64,000 bases of DNA from Parachitinimonas caeni (GCF_030129945.1 NZ_JARRAF010000002.1:124001-188000); one strand, 5' to 3'. Shown: positions 15,515-25,363, counted from the stretch's first letter. Numbers and translations: made by a program. The notes: generated from the letters alone by a model not told the origin.

Positions 15515-17251
15515 ATGACGACAGAGAAACAAGGATTAACCTTTAATGGCTTGGCTATTCTTTTCGCTGCGGTATTAATTAGTTACTTACACAGCTATAG
15601 CGCACCATTTTATTTAGATGATTACCATTCTATCGTACTCAACGCCACACTACAGAACGGCCTATCTAATTATATAAACAGCAAACCCAGCTTTGACCGT
15701 TTACTCACCGACAGTCTATTTGCAATTAATTACTCAATCTCAGGTACGGCCACCTGGTCATATCACGCCATCAACATTCTTATTCATTTATTTAATGGCA
15801 TACTTGTTTACACCGTCACCGCAAAACTAGTCAATGCCGAGTTAGAAAAATCGGATTTACCACTTCCAGAGTGGCTACCTATCATTGCGGCACTATTATT
15901 CTGTTTAAACCCACTCCAATCACAAGCCATTACCTATATTGTTCAGCGCGCGACCTGTTTGGCAACCCTGTTTTACCTAATTGGCGTACTGGCATATATC
16001 AACTGGCGGCAGAGCTCGCGAATTCAATGGCTTGCACTGCTGGGGCTTGGCATTCTCGGTGGTATTTTAAGCAAACTTACCATCGTTACGCTTCCTCTAT
16101 CGCTAGCCATACTGGAATTAATATTCTTTTCCAAAAGCCGGAAAAGTCAATATCTCTCGATTTCAATAATTGCCATATCAATTATTTCTGCCGTTTGCCT
16201 GATTACCTTTCCTGCACTTGCCGACAAAGTAGGCGGCTTGCGCGGCACCACCGCAATCAGTAGAACTGATTACCTGCTTAGCCAAACCCAGGTTTTATGG
16301 ATTTATATTGCCAAGTTCTTTTTCCCACTTGGCCTCCGGCTGGAATATGATTTCTCTCCGGTCAGAGAATTGGATGGAACCACCATTACTGCGATTCTCG
16401 CGCATGCGGCACTCATTACCGTCGCAATGAAATTGCGGCTGCAATCTAGGTTGATCACATTCGGGATTCTCTTTTACTACGCTGCCCACCTGCCCCAGTC
16501 ATCGATCATTCCGCTTGATGATCTTGTTTTCGAGCACCGTAGCTATCTTCCAAACTTCGGACTATGTGTGGCCGTAGCAGGTGCTTTGGGTTTGATTGTG
16601 GAGCGTGTCAACAAGAAAGATCTGGTCCGCAACATCACTTTTGCCCTATGCGGCGTCTTGCTGATACTGACCTGGCAACGCAACCAGTTGTGGCGTCAGC
16701 CTGTCGCGTTCTACCAGGATAATGCGGAGAAGTCGCCAGGTGCCTGGCGGGTATGGGCGGCCTTGGCAGAACAAGACCTGCAACAAGGTAAACCACAAAA
16801 GGCACTTGAAACTCTGCGAAAGGGCCTGACAGTAGTCCGCCATGGCAAAGAGGCAAGCTCCGTCGAAATTACACCGGAAATGGCATCCCAACTTGCCAAA
16901 GTCTTGGTGATTCTCGATCACAATCAGGAAGCTATCGATATCATTGACCAGATGCTCAATGGTGGTGTGCACATCCCGCCTTACACGGTGGCCAACATGA
17001 ATTACAACCGGGGGATTGCTTACCTGAAGCAGCAACAACGTGACATGGCCCGTCAGAACTTTGCGGAGGCCATTAACACCTACCCCAACCATCTGGATGC
17101 GATCAATGCCTTAGCTGGATTAGAGTTGATGGAAGGTAAACCCGCTCAGGCGCAGCCCCTCTACCAACGAATCCTGAGTATTGATCCGAACAATCAGGCC
17201 GCGCATCAAGGCCTCAAAATGGTGGAACAGTTAAAGGGAACTGCAAAATGA
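15515..17251 (+). CDS. TMTC-like GT-C membrane protein with C-terminal TPRs
   Basis: This 578-aa protein has about ten transmembrane segments in residues 10-395 and TPR repeats in about 407-578. The first periplasmic loop carries YLDDYHS with the acidic pair Asp35-Asp36, the usual GT-C catalytic site. NPLQSQAITYIVQRATCLATLFYL-type sequence near 130-153 is typical of bacterial TMTC/DUF1736-like proteins. In that family polyprenyl-phosphate sugars are used to O-glycosylate protein Ser/Thr. The early part is AT-richer than the downstream genes. Its stop overlaps the start of the wbpB-like gene (ATGA), so it heads the polysaccharide locus. The acceptor is unknown; the Ser/Thr-rich surface protein upstream is a candidate. 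Confidence 0.7.
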   Translation: MTTEKQGLTFNGLAILFAAVLISYLHSYSAPFYLDDYHSIVLNATLQNGLSNYINSKPSFDRLLTDSLFAINYSISGTATWSYHAINILIHLFNGILVYTVTAKLVNAELEKSDLPLPEWLPIIAALLFCLNPLQSQAITYIVQRATCLATLFYLIGVLAYINWRQSSRIQWLALLGLGILGGILSKLTIVTLPLSLAILELIFFSKSRKSQYLSISIIAISIISAVCLITFPALADKVGGLRGTTAISRTDYLLSQTQVLWIYIAKFFFPLGLRLEYDFSPVRELDGTTITAILAHAALITVAMKLRLQSRLITFGILFYYAAHLPQSSIIPLDDLVFEHRSYLPNFGLCVAVAGALGLIVERVNKKDLVRNITFALCGVLLILTWQRNQLWRQPVAFYQDNAEKSPGAWRVWAALAEQDLQQGKPQKALETLRKGLTVVRHGKEASSVEITPEMASQLAKVLVILDHNQEAIDIIDQMLNGGVHIPPYTVANMNYNRGIAYLKQQQRDMARQNFAEAINTYPNHLDAINALAGLELMEGKPAQAQPLYQRILSIDPNNQAAHQGLKMVEQLKGTAK

Positions 17252-18315
17252 CCTTCGCGCCCCAGAAAGTCGCCATACGGGACCGTAAGATTCGATTCGC
17301 CTTGGTTGGCTGCGGCAGAATCTCCCGTAACCATATTGAAGCGATGAAGCACCACAGCCATGACATTGAGCTGGTCGATGTCTGTGATGTGAATCCCCAA
17401 GCCGCACAGCAAGCGGCAGAGTTGACGGGAGCTACCCCATACCTGAGCCTTGATGCCCTGCTTCAGCACTCGCAAGCAGACATTGCGGTGCTAGCAACGC
17501 CATCGGGCCTTCATTCTTCGCAAGCCATTGCGATTGCCAAGCGTGGCCTGCACGTCATGACCGAAAAGCCAATGGCTACGCGCTGGAAAGATGGTGTCGC
17601 GATGGTTGAGGCTTGTGACCAAGCGGGCATTCGACTGTTTGTCGTCAAGCAGAATCGGCGTAATGCCACGCTTCAGCGACTCAAACACGCCATCGAGAAG
17701 AAGCGTTTTGGCCGCATTTATATGGTCAACGTCAATGTATTCTGGACTCGACCGCAGGAGTATTACGACAGTGCCAAATGGCGCGGCACTTGGGAATTTG
17801 ACGGTGGCGCCTTTATGAACCAGGCCAGCCACTATGTTGACTTGCTCGATTGGTTAATTGGCCCGATCGAAAGCGTGCAGTCCTTCATGGGCACCTTGGC
17901 TCGGGACATCCAGGTGGAAGACACCGGAGTGATGAGCATCAAATGGCGATCTGGCGCCCTGGGGTCCATGAATGTCACCATGCTGACCTATCCCAAGAAC
18001 CTGGAAGGCTCCATCACCGTTATTGGCGAGAAGGGCACGGTCCGCATTGGGGGGGTCGCCGTTAACGATATCCAGCATTGGGAGTTTCTTGAGCCAGAAC
18101 CCGGTGATGCCGAGATCCGCGACGCCAGCTACCAGACAACCTCAGTCTATGGTTTTGGTCACCCGATGTACTACGAGAATGTCATCAAAGTTCTGCGGGG
18201 CGAGGCTGAACCTGAAACCGATGGACGAGAAGGGCTGCGCTCACTCGAAGTACTGATTGCCGCTTACATGGCCGCACGAGATGGCCGCCGCGTCAGCCTG
18301 CCACTTGATTACTGA
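17248..18315 (+). CDS. wbpB: Gfo/Idh/MocA oxidoreductase, WbpB/WlbA-like UDP-sugar 3-dehydrogenase
   Basis: This is a 355-aa NAD-dependent oxidoreductase. The Rossmann motif GCGRIS is at 21-26 and the catalytic EKP at 106-108. The C-terminal alpha/beta domain has [20 protein letters not shown], typical of WlbA/WbpB. In the known pathway it oxidises C3 of UDP-2-acetamido-2-deoxy-glucuronate so that an aminotransferase can add nitrogen. The next genes are the acetyltransferase and aminotransferase of the same pathway, here in the order B-D-E. It overlaps the preceding GT-C gene by 4 nt. Whether the substrate is gluco- or galacto-configured here is open. Confidence 0.85.
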   Translation: MTFAPQKVAIRDRKIRFALVGCGRISRNHIEAMKHHSHDIELVDVCDVNPQAAQQAAELTGATPYLSLDALLQHSQADIAVLATPSGLHSSQAIAIAKRGLHVMTEKPMATRWKDGVAMVEACDQAGIRLFVVKQNRRNATLQRLKHAIEKKRFGRIYMVNVNVFWTRPQEYYDSAKWRGTWEFDGGAFMNQASHYVDLLDWLIGPIESVQSFMGTLARDIQVEDTGVMSIKWRSGALGSMNVTMLTYPKNLEGSITVIGEKGTVRIGGVAVNDIQHWEFLEPEPGDAEIRDASYQTTSVYGFGHPMYYENVIKVLRGEAEPETDGREGLRSLEVLIAAYMAARDGRRVSLPLDY

Positions 18316-18319
18316 AATC

Positions 18320-18892
18320 ATGAGCTATCAGAAGCACGACACCGCAATCATCGACGATGGCGCCCAGATCGGTGCAGGTAGCCGGGTCTGGCATTGGGTC
18401 CATATCTGCGGGGGAGCTCGCATCGGCCAACGATGCTCGTTTGGTCAGAATGTCTTCGTGGGCAATGATGTACAGATTGGGGACAACGTCAAAGTTCAGA
18501 ACAACGTCTCGATCTACGATGCAGTAACCCTGGAAGACGACGTGTTTTGCGGGCCCAGTATGGTGTTTACCAATGTCTACAACCCCCGCAGCCATGTCTC
18601 CCGCAAAGATGAATATCGCCGGACGCTTGTGCGACGCGGGGCAACGATCGGGGCCAATGCCACCGTGGTCTGTGGCCATGAAATTGGCGAATACGCCTTC
18701 ATTGGTGCCGGAAGCGTCATCAACCGCAATGTCCCCGCCTATGCGTTGATGGTTGGCGTACCCGCCCGCCGCATTGGCTGGATGTGCCGCTGCGGCGAAC
18801 GGTTACCCACAGGCGAAGGTGTCGTCAGCTGTACAGCCTGTCAAAGCCAGTATCAAATCGACGCACATCGTTGCCAGCCCCATTCTCTCTAG
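18320..18892 (+). CDS. wbpD: WbpD-like N-acetyltransferase (left-handed beta-helix)
   Basis: This is a 190-aa hexapeptide-repeat acetyltransferase. Residues about 10-150 are repeats such as [27 protein letters not shown] and [30 protein letters not shown] is close to the WbpD/WlbB active-site region. In the known pathway it acetylates the 3-amino group of UDP-2-acetamido-3-amino-2,3-dideoxy-uronate using acetyl-CoA. The C-terminus has a CRCG...CTAC pair that could bind zinc, a feature also found in some homologues. ATG 18320 lies 4 nt after the wbpB-like stop and gives a normal WbpD length; an upstream in-frame ATG would run into the previous gene. Confidence 0.88.
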   Translation: MSYQKHDTAIIDDGAQIGAGSRVWHWVHICGGARIGQRCSFGQNVFVGNDVQIGDNVKVQNNVSIYDAVTLEDDVFCGPSMVFTNVYNPRSHVSRKDEYRRTLVRRGATIGANATVVCGHEIGEYAFIGAGSVINRNVPAYALMVGVPARRIGWMCRCGERLPTGEGVVSCTACQSQYQIDAHRCQPHSL

Positions 18893-18914
18893 ACTGACAG
18901 TCCGAAATCATAAA

Positions 18915-20009
18915 ATGACCATCGAATTCATTGATCTGAAGGCGCAGTACCGTCATCTGAAGTCGCACATTGATCAGCGTATCCACGCAGTGCTGGAGCA
19001 TGGCCAGTACATCATGGGGCCAGAGGTAGCCGAACTGGAGGGGCGACTGGCTGGCTATCTTGGGGTCAAGCACGCTATCGGCGTGTCCGATGGAACCACC
19101 GCACTGCTGATTGCCTTGATGGCGCTCGACATCAAGGCGGGTGACGAGGTCATCACCACACCGTTTTCTTTTATCGCCACGACGGAAGTCATTGCCTTAC
19201 TGGGTGCGGTCCCCGTATTTGTCGATATCGATCCAAAAACCTACAACCTTGATCCAGCCTTGCTTGAAGCCGCCATCTCGCCGCGTACCCGTGCCATCAT
19301 GCCGGTCAGCCTGTATGGCCAATGCGCAGACTACGATGCCATCAATGCGATTGCGGAAAAACATGGTTTGCCGGTGATCGAAGATGCCGCCCAGAGTTTT
19401 GGTGCCCGCTATAAACAACGCGCCTCATGCAATCTCACCACGATTGCCTGCACCAGCTTCTTCCCATCGAAGCCACTAGGCTGCTACGGTGATGGCGGTG
19501 CCTGTTTTACCAATAATGACGCCTTGGCCAATCGCATGCGGCAAATTCGCATTCATGGGCAGGATCGTCGTTATCACCACCCGGTACTGGGCCTCAATGG
19601 CAGACTGGATACCATCCAGGCCGCCGTATTGCTGGCCAAGCTCGACACTTTTGATGAAGAACTGGCGGCCCGGGATCGGATTGCAGCGCGTTATGCCGAC
19701 CTTCTGGGGGATCTCGCCCCTTATGTCGAAACCTGGAATCGCAGTGTGTACGCCCAGTACACGGTAGAAGTCGCCAACCGTGCGGAAGTACAGGCTGCCT
19801 TGAAAGCCGCTGGCGTTCCAACGGCCGTTCACTATCCAGTTCCTCTGCATCGGCAGCCCGTCCTGGCTGGATTGGCGCTGCCTGCAGGGAGCTTCCCTTT
19901 GGCAGAGGCCGCTGCGGAGCGGGTAATGAGCCTGCCTATGAGCCCCTTCCTCAACGAAGTGGACCAGCACCACGTCGCCACCTCTCTGCTGCGAGCACTG
20001 CAGAGGTAA
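18915..20009 (+). CDS. wbpE: WbpE-like DegT/DnrJ/EryC1 sugar aminotransferase
   Basis: This is a 364-aa PLP-dependent aminotransferase. GVSDGTTALLIALMAL (near 55) begins the cofactor pocket, EDAAQSFGARY carries the pyridine-ring Asp, and SKPLGCYGDGGAC contains the Schiff-base Lys186. The GLNGRLDTIQAAVL segment is typical of the family. It would transfer an amino group from glutamate to the 3-keto sugar made by the WbpB-like enzyme. ATG 18915 is chosen since MTIEFIDLKAQY is the family N-terminus and the gap to the wbpD-like gene is 22 nt. Confidence 0.9.
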   Translation: MTIEFIDLKAQYRHLKSHIDQRIHAVLEHGQYIMGPEVAELEGRLAGYLGVKHAIGVSDGTTALLIALMALDIKAGDEVITTPFSFIATTEVIALLGAVPVFVDIDPKTYNLDPALLEAAISPRTRAIMPVSLYGQCADYDAINAIAEKHGLPVIEDAAQSFGARYKQRASCNLTTIACTSFFPSKPLGCYGDGGACFTNNDALANRMRQIRIHGQDRRYHHPVLGLNGRLDTIQAAVLLAKLDTFDEELAARDRIAARYADLLGDLAPYVETWNRSVYAQYTVEVANRAEVQAALKAAGVPTAVHYPVPLHRQPVLAGLALPAGSFPLAEAAAERVMSLPMSPFLNEVDQHHVATSLLRALQR

Positions 20010-20014
20010 TCATT

Positions 20015-20644
20015 ATGGCAAGCAGCAAGCCCAGTCTTTACCGACGGGCCAGACGGCTGGCGCGCCTGGGTTTTGAATTTCTTACGCGCCACGTCTGGTT
20101 TCTTCGCCCTATATATGAAACGCGCGAATCCCACGCGCCCATTCTGCTGCGGATGGTGTTTTTCCAGAAAATACTTGGCTTTAATCGCCGGGTGCCCTGG
20201 CCCGTGCACTTTACCTCGCGGGTGACCGGCTGGGAGCACATTCACATCGGCATTGCTGCGGCGCCCGGCTTTATGGGCGGCTGCTATGTCTTCGCCCGTG
20301 AAGACTCGCCGATTTATGTCGGCGACTACACCATCTGTTCGGTCAACGTCTGCTTGGCCGGCTACAGCCATGACCCCTGCGACACTCGCAAGATGGTAAG
20401 CAAAGGCGGCATCAAGATTGGCAGTTATTGCTGGCTGTCCGCCAACTGTTCCGTCATGCCGGGCGTCGAGTTGGGCGATCACACCGTAGTGGCTGCTGGG
20501 GCTGTAGTCACCCAGTCGTTTCCGGAAGGGCATTGCATACTGGGCGGGGTTCCTGCCAAAGTCATCAAGCGGCTCGACCCGGCCGAGTGCGTCAAGTTCA
20601 GCGACCCCATTCCCTATATTGGCTATCGCAAGGTAAGTCATTAA
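20015..20644 (+). CDS. Hexapeptide-repeat acyltransferase (LbH family)
   Basis: This 209-aa protein has a basic N-terminus (RRARRLARLGFEF) and left-handed beta-helix repeats from about residue 70. These include IYVGDYTICSVNVCLAGYSHD and IGSYCWLSANCSVMPGVELG. The catalytic-type His is likely in the GYSHD segment, as in maltose/galactoside acetyltransferases and WbbJ/WcaF. The ending GGVPAKVIKRL is the family signature. It probably O- or N-acetylates a sugar of the surface glycan. It lies 5 nt after the wbpE-like stop and directly before wzx. Confidence 0.8.
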   Translation: MASSKPSLYRRARRLARLGFEFLTRHVWFLRPIYETRESHAPILLRMVFFQKILGFNRRVPWPVHFTSRVTGWEHIHIGIAAAPGFMGGCYVFAREDSPIYVGDYTICSVNVCLAGYSHDPCDTRKMVSKGGIKIGSYCWLSANCSVMPGVELGDHTVVAAGAVVTQSFPEGHCILGGVPAKVIKRLDPAECVKFSDPIPYIGYRKVSH

Positions 20645-20647
20645 CCC

Positions 20648-21955
20648 ATGCTGTCCTCACTACGCCAACGCTTGCAGCAAGAAGGTTTTCTCAAGCACGT
20701 CGCCACCTTGATGACAGGCACCACGGTTGCGCAGGCCATCATGCTGCTGGCAGCCCCCGTCCTGACCCGGCTCTACTCACCCGAACAATTCGGGCTGTTT
20801 GGTCTCTACACCACGGCGGTCGGCTTTCTGGCAATTGTGGTGACGGGCAAATACGATCTGGCGATTCTCCTGCCTGCAGAAGACCGCGATGCAGCACGAC
20901 TGGTCTGGCTATCCCTGGGCATCACGTTCAGCCTCTGTCTGCTGATGGCATTAGGTTTGATCGTGCTGCAGCAGCCTTTACAGCAACTCATCGGCGGAAA
21001 TCACAGCAATTGGTTGTGGCTGCTGCCTCTGGCTACCGCCGCGCAGGGCATTTATCTGACCCTGAATGCCTGGAACAACCGGCTCAAACGCTATCGGCAA
21101 ATCGCCATCAATCGTGCGGCACAGTCACTCTCCATCGTCGGCAGCCAACTCGGGCTTGGCTGGTTGATGGCCGATAAAGGTAGTCAAGGCTTGATTCTAG
21201 GTAGTTTCTTCGGCTATCTGCTGGCGGCCCTGTGGTGGAGCGTCACCACCTGGCGCAGTGACAGTGCACTGCTGCGTCGGCCCGGTCTGGCTGGCATTCG
21301 GGCGCAGGCGCACCAACATGCCGACCTGCCACGATACGCGATTGCGACCGACCTCCTGAGCTACGTTTTCTTTCAGATGCCAATTGCCGTGCTCACCAGT
21401 TTTTTTGGTGTTCAGGCCGTCGGCTACTACAGCCTGACCCAGCGTGTATTGGGCGTCCCCATGGTATTCATTGCCAGCTCGGTGGGGGATGTCTTCCGGC
21501 AACGCGCCAGTGCCGATTACGCGCAACGGGGAGAATGCCTCGATATTTTCCGCAGCACCTTCCGCAACCTCAGCTTGCTGGTCATTGCGCCGGCTATCCT
21601 GCTGGCGATCATCGCCCCGGATCTGTTTGCCTGGATCTTCGGCGAGCCTTGGCGCGATGCCGGTTATTACGCCCGCATCCTGTTGCCGATGTTCGTCTGC
21701 AAATTCGTCACCAACCCGCTGTCGTATGTCTTCCTGATTACCGGACGGCAAAAACTGGATCTGATTCTGCACCTGCTGATGCTGGGTGTTCTGGCTGCCG
21801 GCATGAGCTGGGTGCTACATGCCTGGCGTACGGAATATGGCGTACTGGCCGTCTTTTCAGCCGCCTATTCGGTCATGTATGTGGTGTACCTGATACTTTC
21901 CTGGCGCTTTGCCCATGGTCGGGCATCTGCCCCATTGTGCGAAGCAAGGAGCTGA
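20648..21955 (+). CDS. wzx: Wzx-type flippase (MOP superfamily)
   Basis: This is a 435-aa membrane protein with about 12 hydrophobic segments. The N-terminal region TLMTGTTVAQAIMLLAAPVLTRLYSP is typical of O-antigen flippases of the polysaccharide-transport family. The repeat-like second half (about 230 onward) is also present. It would flip undecaprenyl-linked repeat units across the inner membrane. It follows the acetyltransferase gene by 3 nt and is followed by the first asparagine-synthase-like gene. Flippases are poorly conserved, so no sugar can be predicted. It also shows that the locus uses the Wzx-dependent route, in contrast to the orphan Wzm in the T2SS operon. Confidence 0.85.
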   Translation: MLSSLRQRLQQEGFLKHVATLMTGTTVAQAIMLLAAPVLTRLYSPEQFGLFGLYTTAVGFLAIVVTGKYDLAILLPAEDRDAARLVWLSLGITFSLCLLMALGLIVLQQPLQQLIGGNHSNWLWLLPLATAAQGIYLTLNAWNNRLKRYRQIAINRAAQSLSIVGSQLGLGWLMADKGSQGLILGSFFGYLLAALWWSVTTWRSDSALLRRPGLAGIRAQAHQHADLPRYAIATDLLSYVFFQMPIAVLTSFFGVQAVGYYSLTQRVLGVPMVFIASSVGDVFRQRASADYAQRGECLDIFRSTFRNLSLLVIAPAILLAIIAPDLFAWIFGEPWRDAGYYARILLPMFVCKFVTNPLSYVFLITGRQKLDLILHLLMLGVLAAGMSWVLHAWRTEYGVLAVFSAAYSVMYVVYLILSWRFAHGRASAPLCEARS

Positions 21956-21961
21956 CAGCCT

Positions 21962-23956
21962 ATGTGTGGCATTTCTGGACTAATCGCCCCGCAAGACCGC
22001 CCACTCGCCCCCCTATTGTTGGCGATGACGCAGGCCATTGCACATCGTGGCCCCGATGACGAAGGCTACGCCCTCTACGGCGAAAGCGGCCTGGGATTCC
22101 GTGGTGGCGCCGATACCCCCGAAGAGGTGTATCACGCCAACTTGCCCTACGCGCCCCGGCAAAGCCTTGCCACGCCAGATCAACCCGCACGCGTAGCGCT
22201 CGGTCACCGTCGCTTATCCATCGTCGATCTGGCCCCCTCCGGCCACCAGCCGATGTGCACGACCGACCAGCGCTACAGCATTGTCTACAACGGTGAGATC
22301 TACAATCACCACGAATTGCGCCAACAGCTTGAAGCGCTTGGCCACGCATTTCTCTCCCGCTCCGATACCGAAGTCATCCTCGCAGCCTATCGCGAATGGG
22401 GAGTCGATTGCCTGCATCGTTTCAATGGAATGTTTGCCTTTCTGCTACTTGATCGTGAACGGCAAACACTATTTATTGCGCGCGACCGCTTCGGCGTCAA
22501 ACCCCTGTACTACTGGCGCTCGGCCGATGGCCTGCTGGCCTTTGCCTCAGAGATCAAACAATTCACCGTCTTGCCGGGCTGGACAGCCAAGCTGAATGCG
22601 TTGCGGGCGTATGACTTCCTGAACTACGGCATTTCCGATCACTGCGACGAAACCCTGTTCGAAGACGTACGCCAGTTAAGAGGGGGGGAATACATTGAAG
22701 CCACGCTCGATCAGCTAGCCCATACCCTACCGATTCGCCCTTGGTATCAGCTGAAGCCCGCGCTGGTAGACCACGATTTCGCAACTGCCGCGCACAAATT
22801 CAGAGATCTGCTGACCGATTCGGTACAGCTGCGCTTACGTGCCGATGTCCCGGTCGGGACAGGCTTATCAGGTGGTCTGGATTCCTCCAGCATTGTCTGT
22901 CTCGCCAATGCCAGCCTGCGGCAAGAGGGCGCCGAGGCCATGCAGAATGTGTTCTCGGCCTGTGCCCAGCTCAAGCAGTACGACGAGCGCGAATACATTG
23001 ATGAAGTGGTGCGCCATACCGGCGTCCAGGCGCATCAGGTCTTTCCGGAGCTCGACCCGCTGCTCAACCAGCTCGATACCATCACCTGGCATCAGGATGA
23101 ACCCTTCGGTGGCACCAGCCTGCTGGCCGAATGGGAAGTGTTCCGGCTGGTCAGCTCGACCCCGGTCAAAGTCACCCTTGACGGCCATGGATCGGACGAA
23201 TTACTGGCTGGCTACCACAGCTTCTTTGCCCCGCACTATGCCGACCTGCTGCTGCGTGGCCGGTTTGTTGAACTACTGAAAGAGACCCGTGCCGCTCAGA
23301 ACCGGCACGGCTATGGTGCCCGTTATACCCTGCAAGGTCTGGGCAATAGCTTGCTGCCGCCGGCACTGCTGCAGTTCCTGCGCCGCTCTACCGGCCGGCT
23401 ACCGGTCGAAGCCGACTGGATGGAAACCGAGCGGCTGAAAGTCGAACACTACGATTTCTTCCGCCACTGGCAAGGCAGCACCCACAGCATCAGCGCCCTC
23501 TCGCGTGCCCAGCTACTGCGCACCAGCGTGCCCCTGCAATTGCACTGGGCCGATCGCGATTCAATGGCCCATTCAATCGAAAGCCGGATTCCATTTCTCG
23601 ACTACCGCCTTGTTGAATATATCCTTGGCTGTCCCGACCACTACAAACTGGCGCGCGGTGAAACCAAATACCTGCTGCGCGAGGGCCTGCGCGGCGTGCT
23701 GCCCGAGAAAATCCGTACCCGACAGGACAAGATGGGCTTTGTTACCCCCGAAGCCCACTGGATGTGCGAGCAAAACCCGCAGCGCTTCCTGCAAGCCGTT
23801 GACCTGGCCTACGAACAGGCACGCGGCGTTCTCAACGAGCGCGCCCTGGATAAAGCCCGCCGCATCATCCAACGCAAGGAACAATTCAACCGCTTTGCCT
23901 GGCGCATGATCAGCTTCGGTTGCTGGATGAACCGCTTTCAGGTGCAGGTGCAATAA
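21962..23956 (+). CDS. Asparagine synthase-like glutamine amidotransferase 1 (WbpS-like)
   Basis: This 664-aa protein has the N-terminal class II glutaminase (nucleophile Cys2 in MCGISGL; YNGEIYNH at about 105) and the ATP-binding synthase domain with SGGLDSSS near 303. An insertion at about 38-70 (with FRGGADTPEEVY) lengthens the glutaminase domain compared with AsnB. In O-antigen loci such proteins (WbpS of P. aeruginosa O6 is the example I know) amidate uronic acid carboxyl groups instead of making asparagine. The ribosome-binding site AAGGAG is 9 nt upstream. The gene lies between wzx and hisH2-like, so a role in sugar amidation is likely, but free asparagine synthesis cannot be excluded. 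Confidence 0.8.
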   Translation: MCGISGLIAPQDRPLAPLLLAMTQAIAHRGPDDEGYALYGESGLGFRGGADTPEEVYHANLPYAPRQSLATPDQPARVALGHRRLSIVDLAPSGHQPMCTTDQRYSIVYNGEIYNHHELRQQLEALGHAFLSRSDTEVILAAYREWGVDCLHRFNGMFAFLLLDRERQTLFIARDRFGVKPLYYWRSADGLLAFASEIKQFTVLPGWTAKLNALRAYDFLNYGISDHCDETLFEDVRQLRGGEYIEATLDQLAHTLPIRPWYQLKPALVDHDFATAAHKFRDLLTDSVQLRLRADVPVGTGLSGGLDSSSIVCLANASLRQEGAEAMQNVFSACAQLKQYDEREYIDEVVRHTGVQAHQVFPELDPLLNQLDTITWHQDEPFGGTSLLAEWEVFRLVSSTPVKVTLDGHGSDELLAGYHSFFAPHYADLLLRGRFVELLKETRAAQNRHGYGARYTLQGLGNSLLPPALLQFLRRSTGRLPVEADWMETERLKVEHYDFFRHWQGSTHSISALSRAQLLRTSVPLQLHWADRDSMAHSIESRIPFLDYRLVEYILGCPDHYKLARGETKYLLREGLRGVLPEKIRTRQDKMGFVTPEAHWMCEQNPQRFLQAVDLAYEQARGVLNERALDKARRIIQRKEQFNRFAWRMISFGCWMNRFQVQVQ

Positions 23957-23964
23957 AGGTCGCC

Positions 23965-24597
23965 ATGAACAAGATCATCATCGTCGAATATGGCATGTGC
24001 AATGTGGGCTCCATCGTCAACATGCTGAAGAAGGTACGCGTACCGTGCGAGGTCACCGCTGACCCGGATAAAGTGGCGGCTGCCGACAAACTGATCCTGC
24101 CCGGCGTAGGGGCCTTCGGTGCCGGCATGCAGAATCTGCACCAGCGCGGTCTGGTCCCCGCTCTCAAACACGCCGCCCAAGACCGGAAAATACCCATACT
24201 TGGCATCTGCCTTGGCATGCAGCTCTTGACCCAGCACAGCGAAGAAGGCGGTGGCGAAGGACTTGCCCTGATCGATGCCCATACCCGCCGTTTCGATTTT
24301 TCCAGTCTGAATCTGCCGCGCAAACTACCGATTCCGCATATGGGCTGGAACGAGGTACGGCCTCAGCAAGACAGCCTTCTGCTGCGCGACGTCAATGAAA
24401 CCCAGCGCTTCTATTTTGTGCACACCTTTCATGTTGTCTGCCATCAGCAACAAGACCGGCTATATACCGCCGAATATGGCTATGAATTTGATGCCGGGCT
24501 GCAGCACGACAATATTATTGGTGTGCAATTCCACCCTGAAAAAAGTCACCGTTTTGGCCTGCAATTACTGAAGAATTTCGCGGAGGCCGCATGCTGA
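23965..24597 (+). CDS. hisH2: HisH2-like glutaminase of the sugar amidotransferase complex
   Basis: This is a 210-aa class I glutamine amidotransferase. The nucleophile is Cys82 in GICLGMQLL and the His-Glu pair is in FHPEKS (His190, Glu192); the oxyanion strand PGVGAFGAGM is present. It is similar to HisH of histidine biosynthesis, but is encoded beside hisF2- and wbpG-like genes, as in Pseudomonas and Bordetella O-antigen loci. There it supplies ammonia to WbpG through HisF2. AAGGTCGCC precedes ATG 23965. Its stop overlaps the hisF2-like start by 7 nt. No other his genes are in the window. Confidence 0.9.
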   Translation: MNKIIIVEYGMCNVGSIVNMLKKVRVPCEVTADPDKVAAADKLILPGVGAFGAGMQNLHQRGLVPALKHAAQDRKIPILGICLGMQLLTQHSEEGGGEGLALIDAHTRRFDFSSLNLPRKLPIPHMGWNEVRPQQDSLLLRDVNETQRFYFVHTFHVVCHQQQDRLYTAEYGYEFDAGLQHDNIIGVQFHPEKSHRFGLQLLKNFAEAAC

Positions 24598-25361
24598 CCC
24601 AGCGCGCCATTCCCTGCCTGCTGATTTCTGATGGCGGCCTGGTTAAAACCGTTGGATTTAAGCCTGGCAAATACGTAGGTGACCCGATCAACGCGGTCAA
24701 GATATTCAATGAAAAAGAAGTCGATGAACTGGTTTTTCTCGACATTGACGCCTCGCGCCAGAATCGAGAACCCGATTACGAATTAATCGAGCAAATCGCC
24801 AGCGAATGCTTCAGCCCGATTGCCTATGGCGGCGGGATTCGCACGTTTGAACAAGCGGTACGGATTATCCGCAGTGGCGTAGAAAAAGTCGTGCTCAATT
24901 CGGTGTTATTTGATCAACCGGAAGTGCTCACGCATATTTCACAGCATTTTGGCGCACAAAGTGCCGTCGCCGTGTTGAATATCAAGCGGGATTGGCGTGG
25001 TCGTTATCGTATTTACGATAGCTGCCGTAATAAAACACTCGACCACAATATCACCGAATATGCCCGCCAATTGGAACGCCTTGGCGCCGGCGAATTAATG
25101 CTGTCCGACGTTGATCGGGACGGCACGATGCAAGGCTATGATCTCGCGTTGATCCAGCAGATTGTCAATGCCGTTTCCATTCCGGTCATTGCCTGTGGTG
25201 GCGCCGGAAAACTTGCCGATTTACGCAGTGCTACCCAGGATGGTGGCGCTGCGGCGGTTGCCGTGGGCAGCCTGTTTGTCTTTTACGGGCGGCATCGGGC
25301 GGTGCTGATCAATTACCCCGAATATCGGGAATTACAATCGCTATTCAAGGATCAAATCTGA
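24591..25361 (+). CDS. hisF2: HisF2-like ammonia-channel subunit of the sugar amidotransferase
   Basis: This is a 256-aa TIM barrel. AYGGGIRTFEQAVRII and LSDVDRDGTMQGYD match the phosphate-binding and catalytic loops of HisF. The N-terminus differs from HisF of histidine biosynthesis: the CLDVxxGRVVKG stretch is replaced by CLLISDGGLVKTVGF, as seen in O-antigen HisF2. It is thought to relay ammonia from HisH2 to WbpG. It overlaps the hisH2-like gene and is followed 2 nt later by the wbpG-like gene. Confidence 0.9.
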   Translation: MLTQRAIPCLLISDGGLVKTVGFKPGKYVGDPINAVKIFNEKEVDELVFLDIDASRQNREPDYELIEQIASECFSPIAYGGGIRTFEQAVRIIRSGVEKVVLNSVLFDQPEVLTHISQHFGAQSAVAVLNIKRDWRGRYRIYDSCRNKTLDHNITEYARQLERLGAGELMLSDVDRDGTMQGYDLALIQQIVNAVSIPVIACGGAGKLADLRSATQDGGAAAVAVGSLFVFYGRHRAVLINYPEYRELQSLFKDQI

Positions 25362-25363
25362 AA

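Noticed and set aside
21962..23956. Housekeeping asparagine synthetase
   Set aside because: Location between wzx and sugar amidotransferase genes, and presence of a second copy in the same locus, favour glycan amidation; not fully excluded.
23965..25361. hisH/hisF as part of histidine biosynthesis
   Set aside because: No other his genes are nearby, they adjoin a wbpG-like gene, and the HisF N-terminus differs from the histidine enzyme; the O-antigen amidotransferase role fits better.
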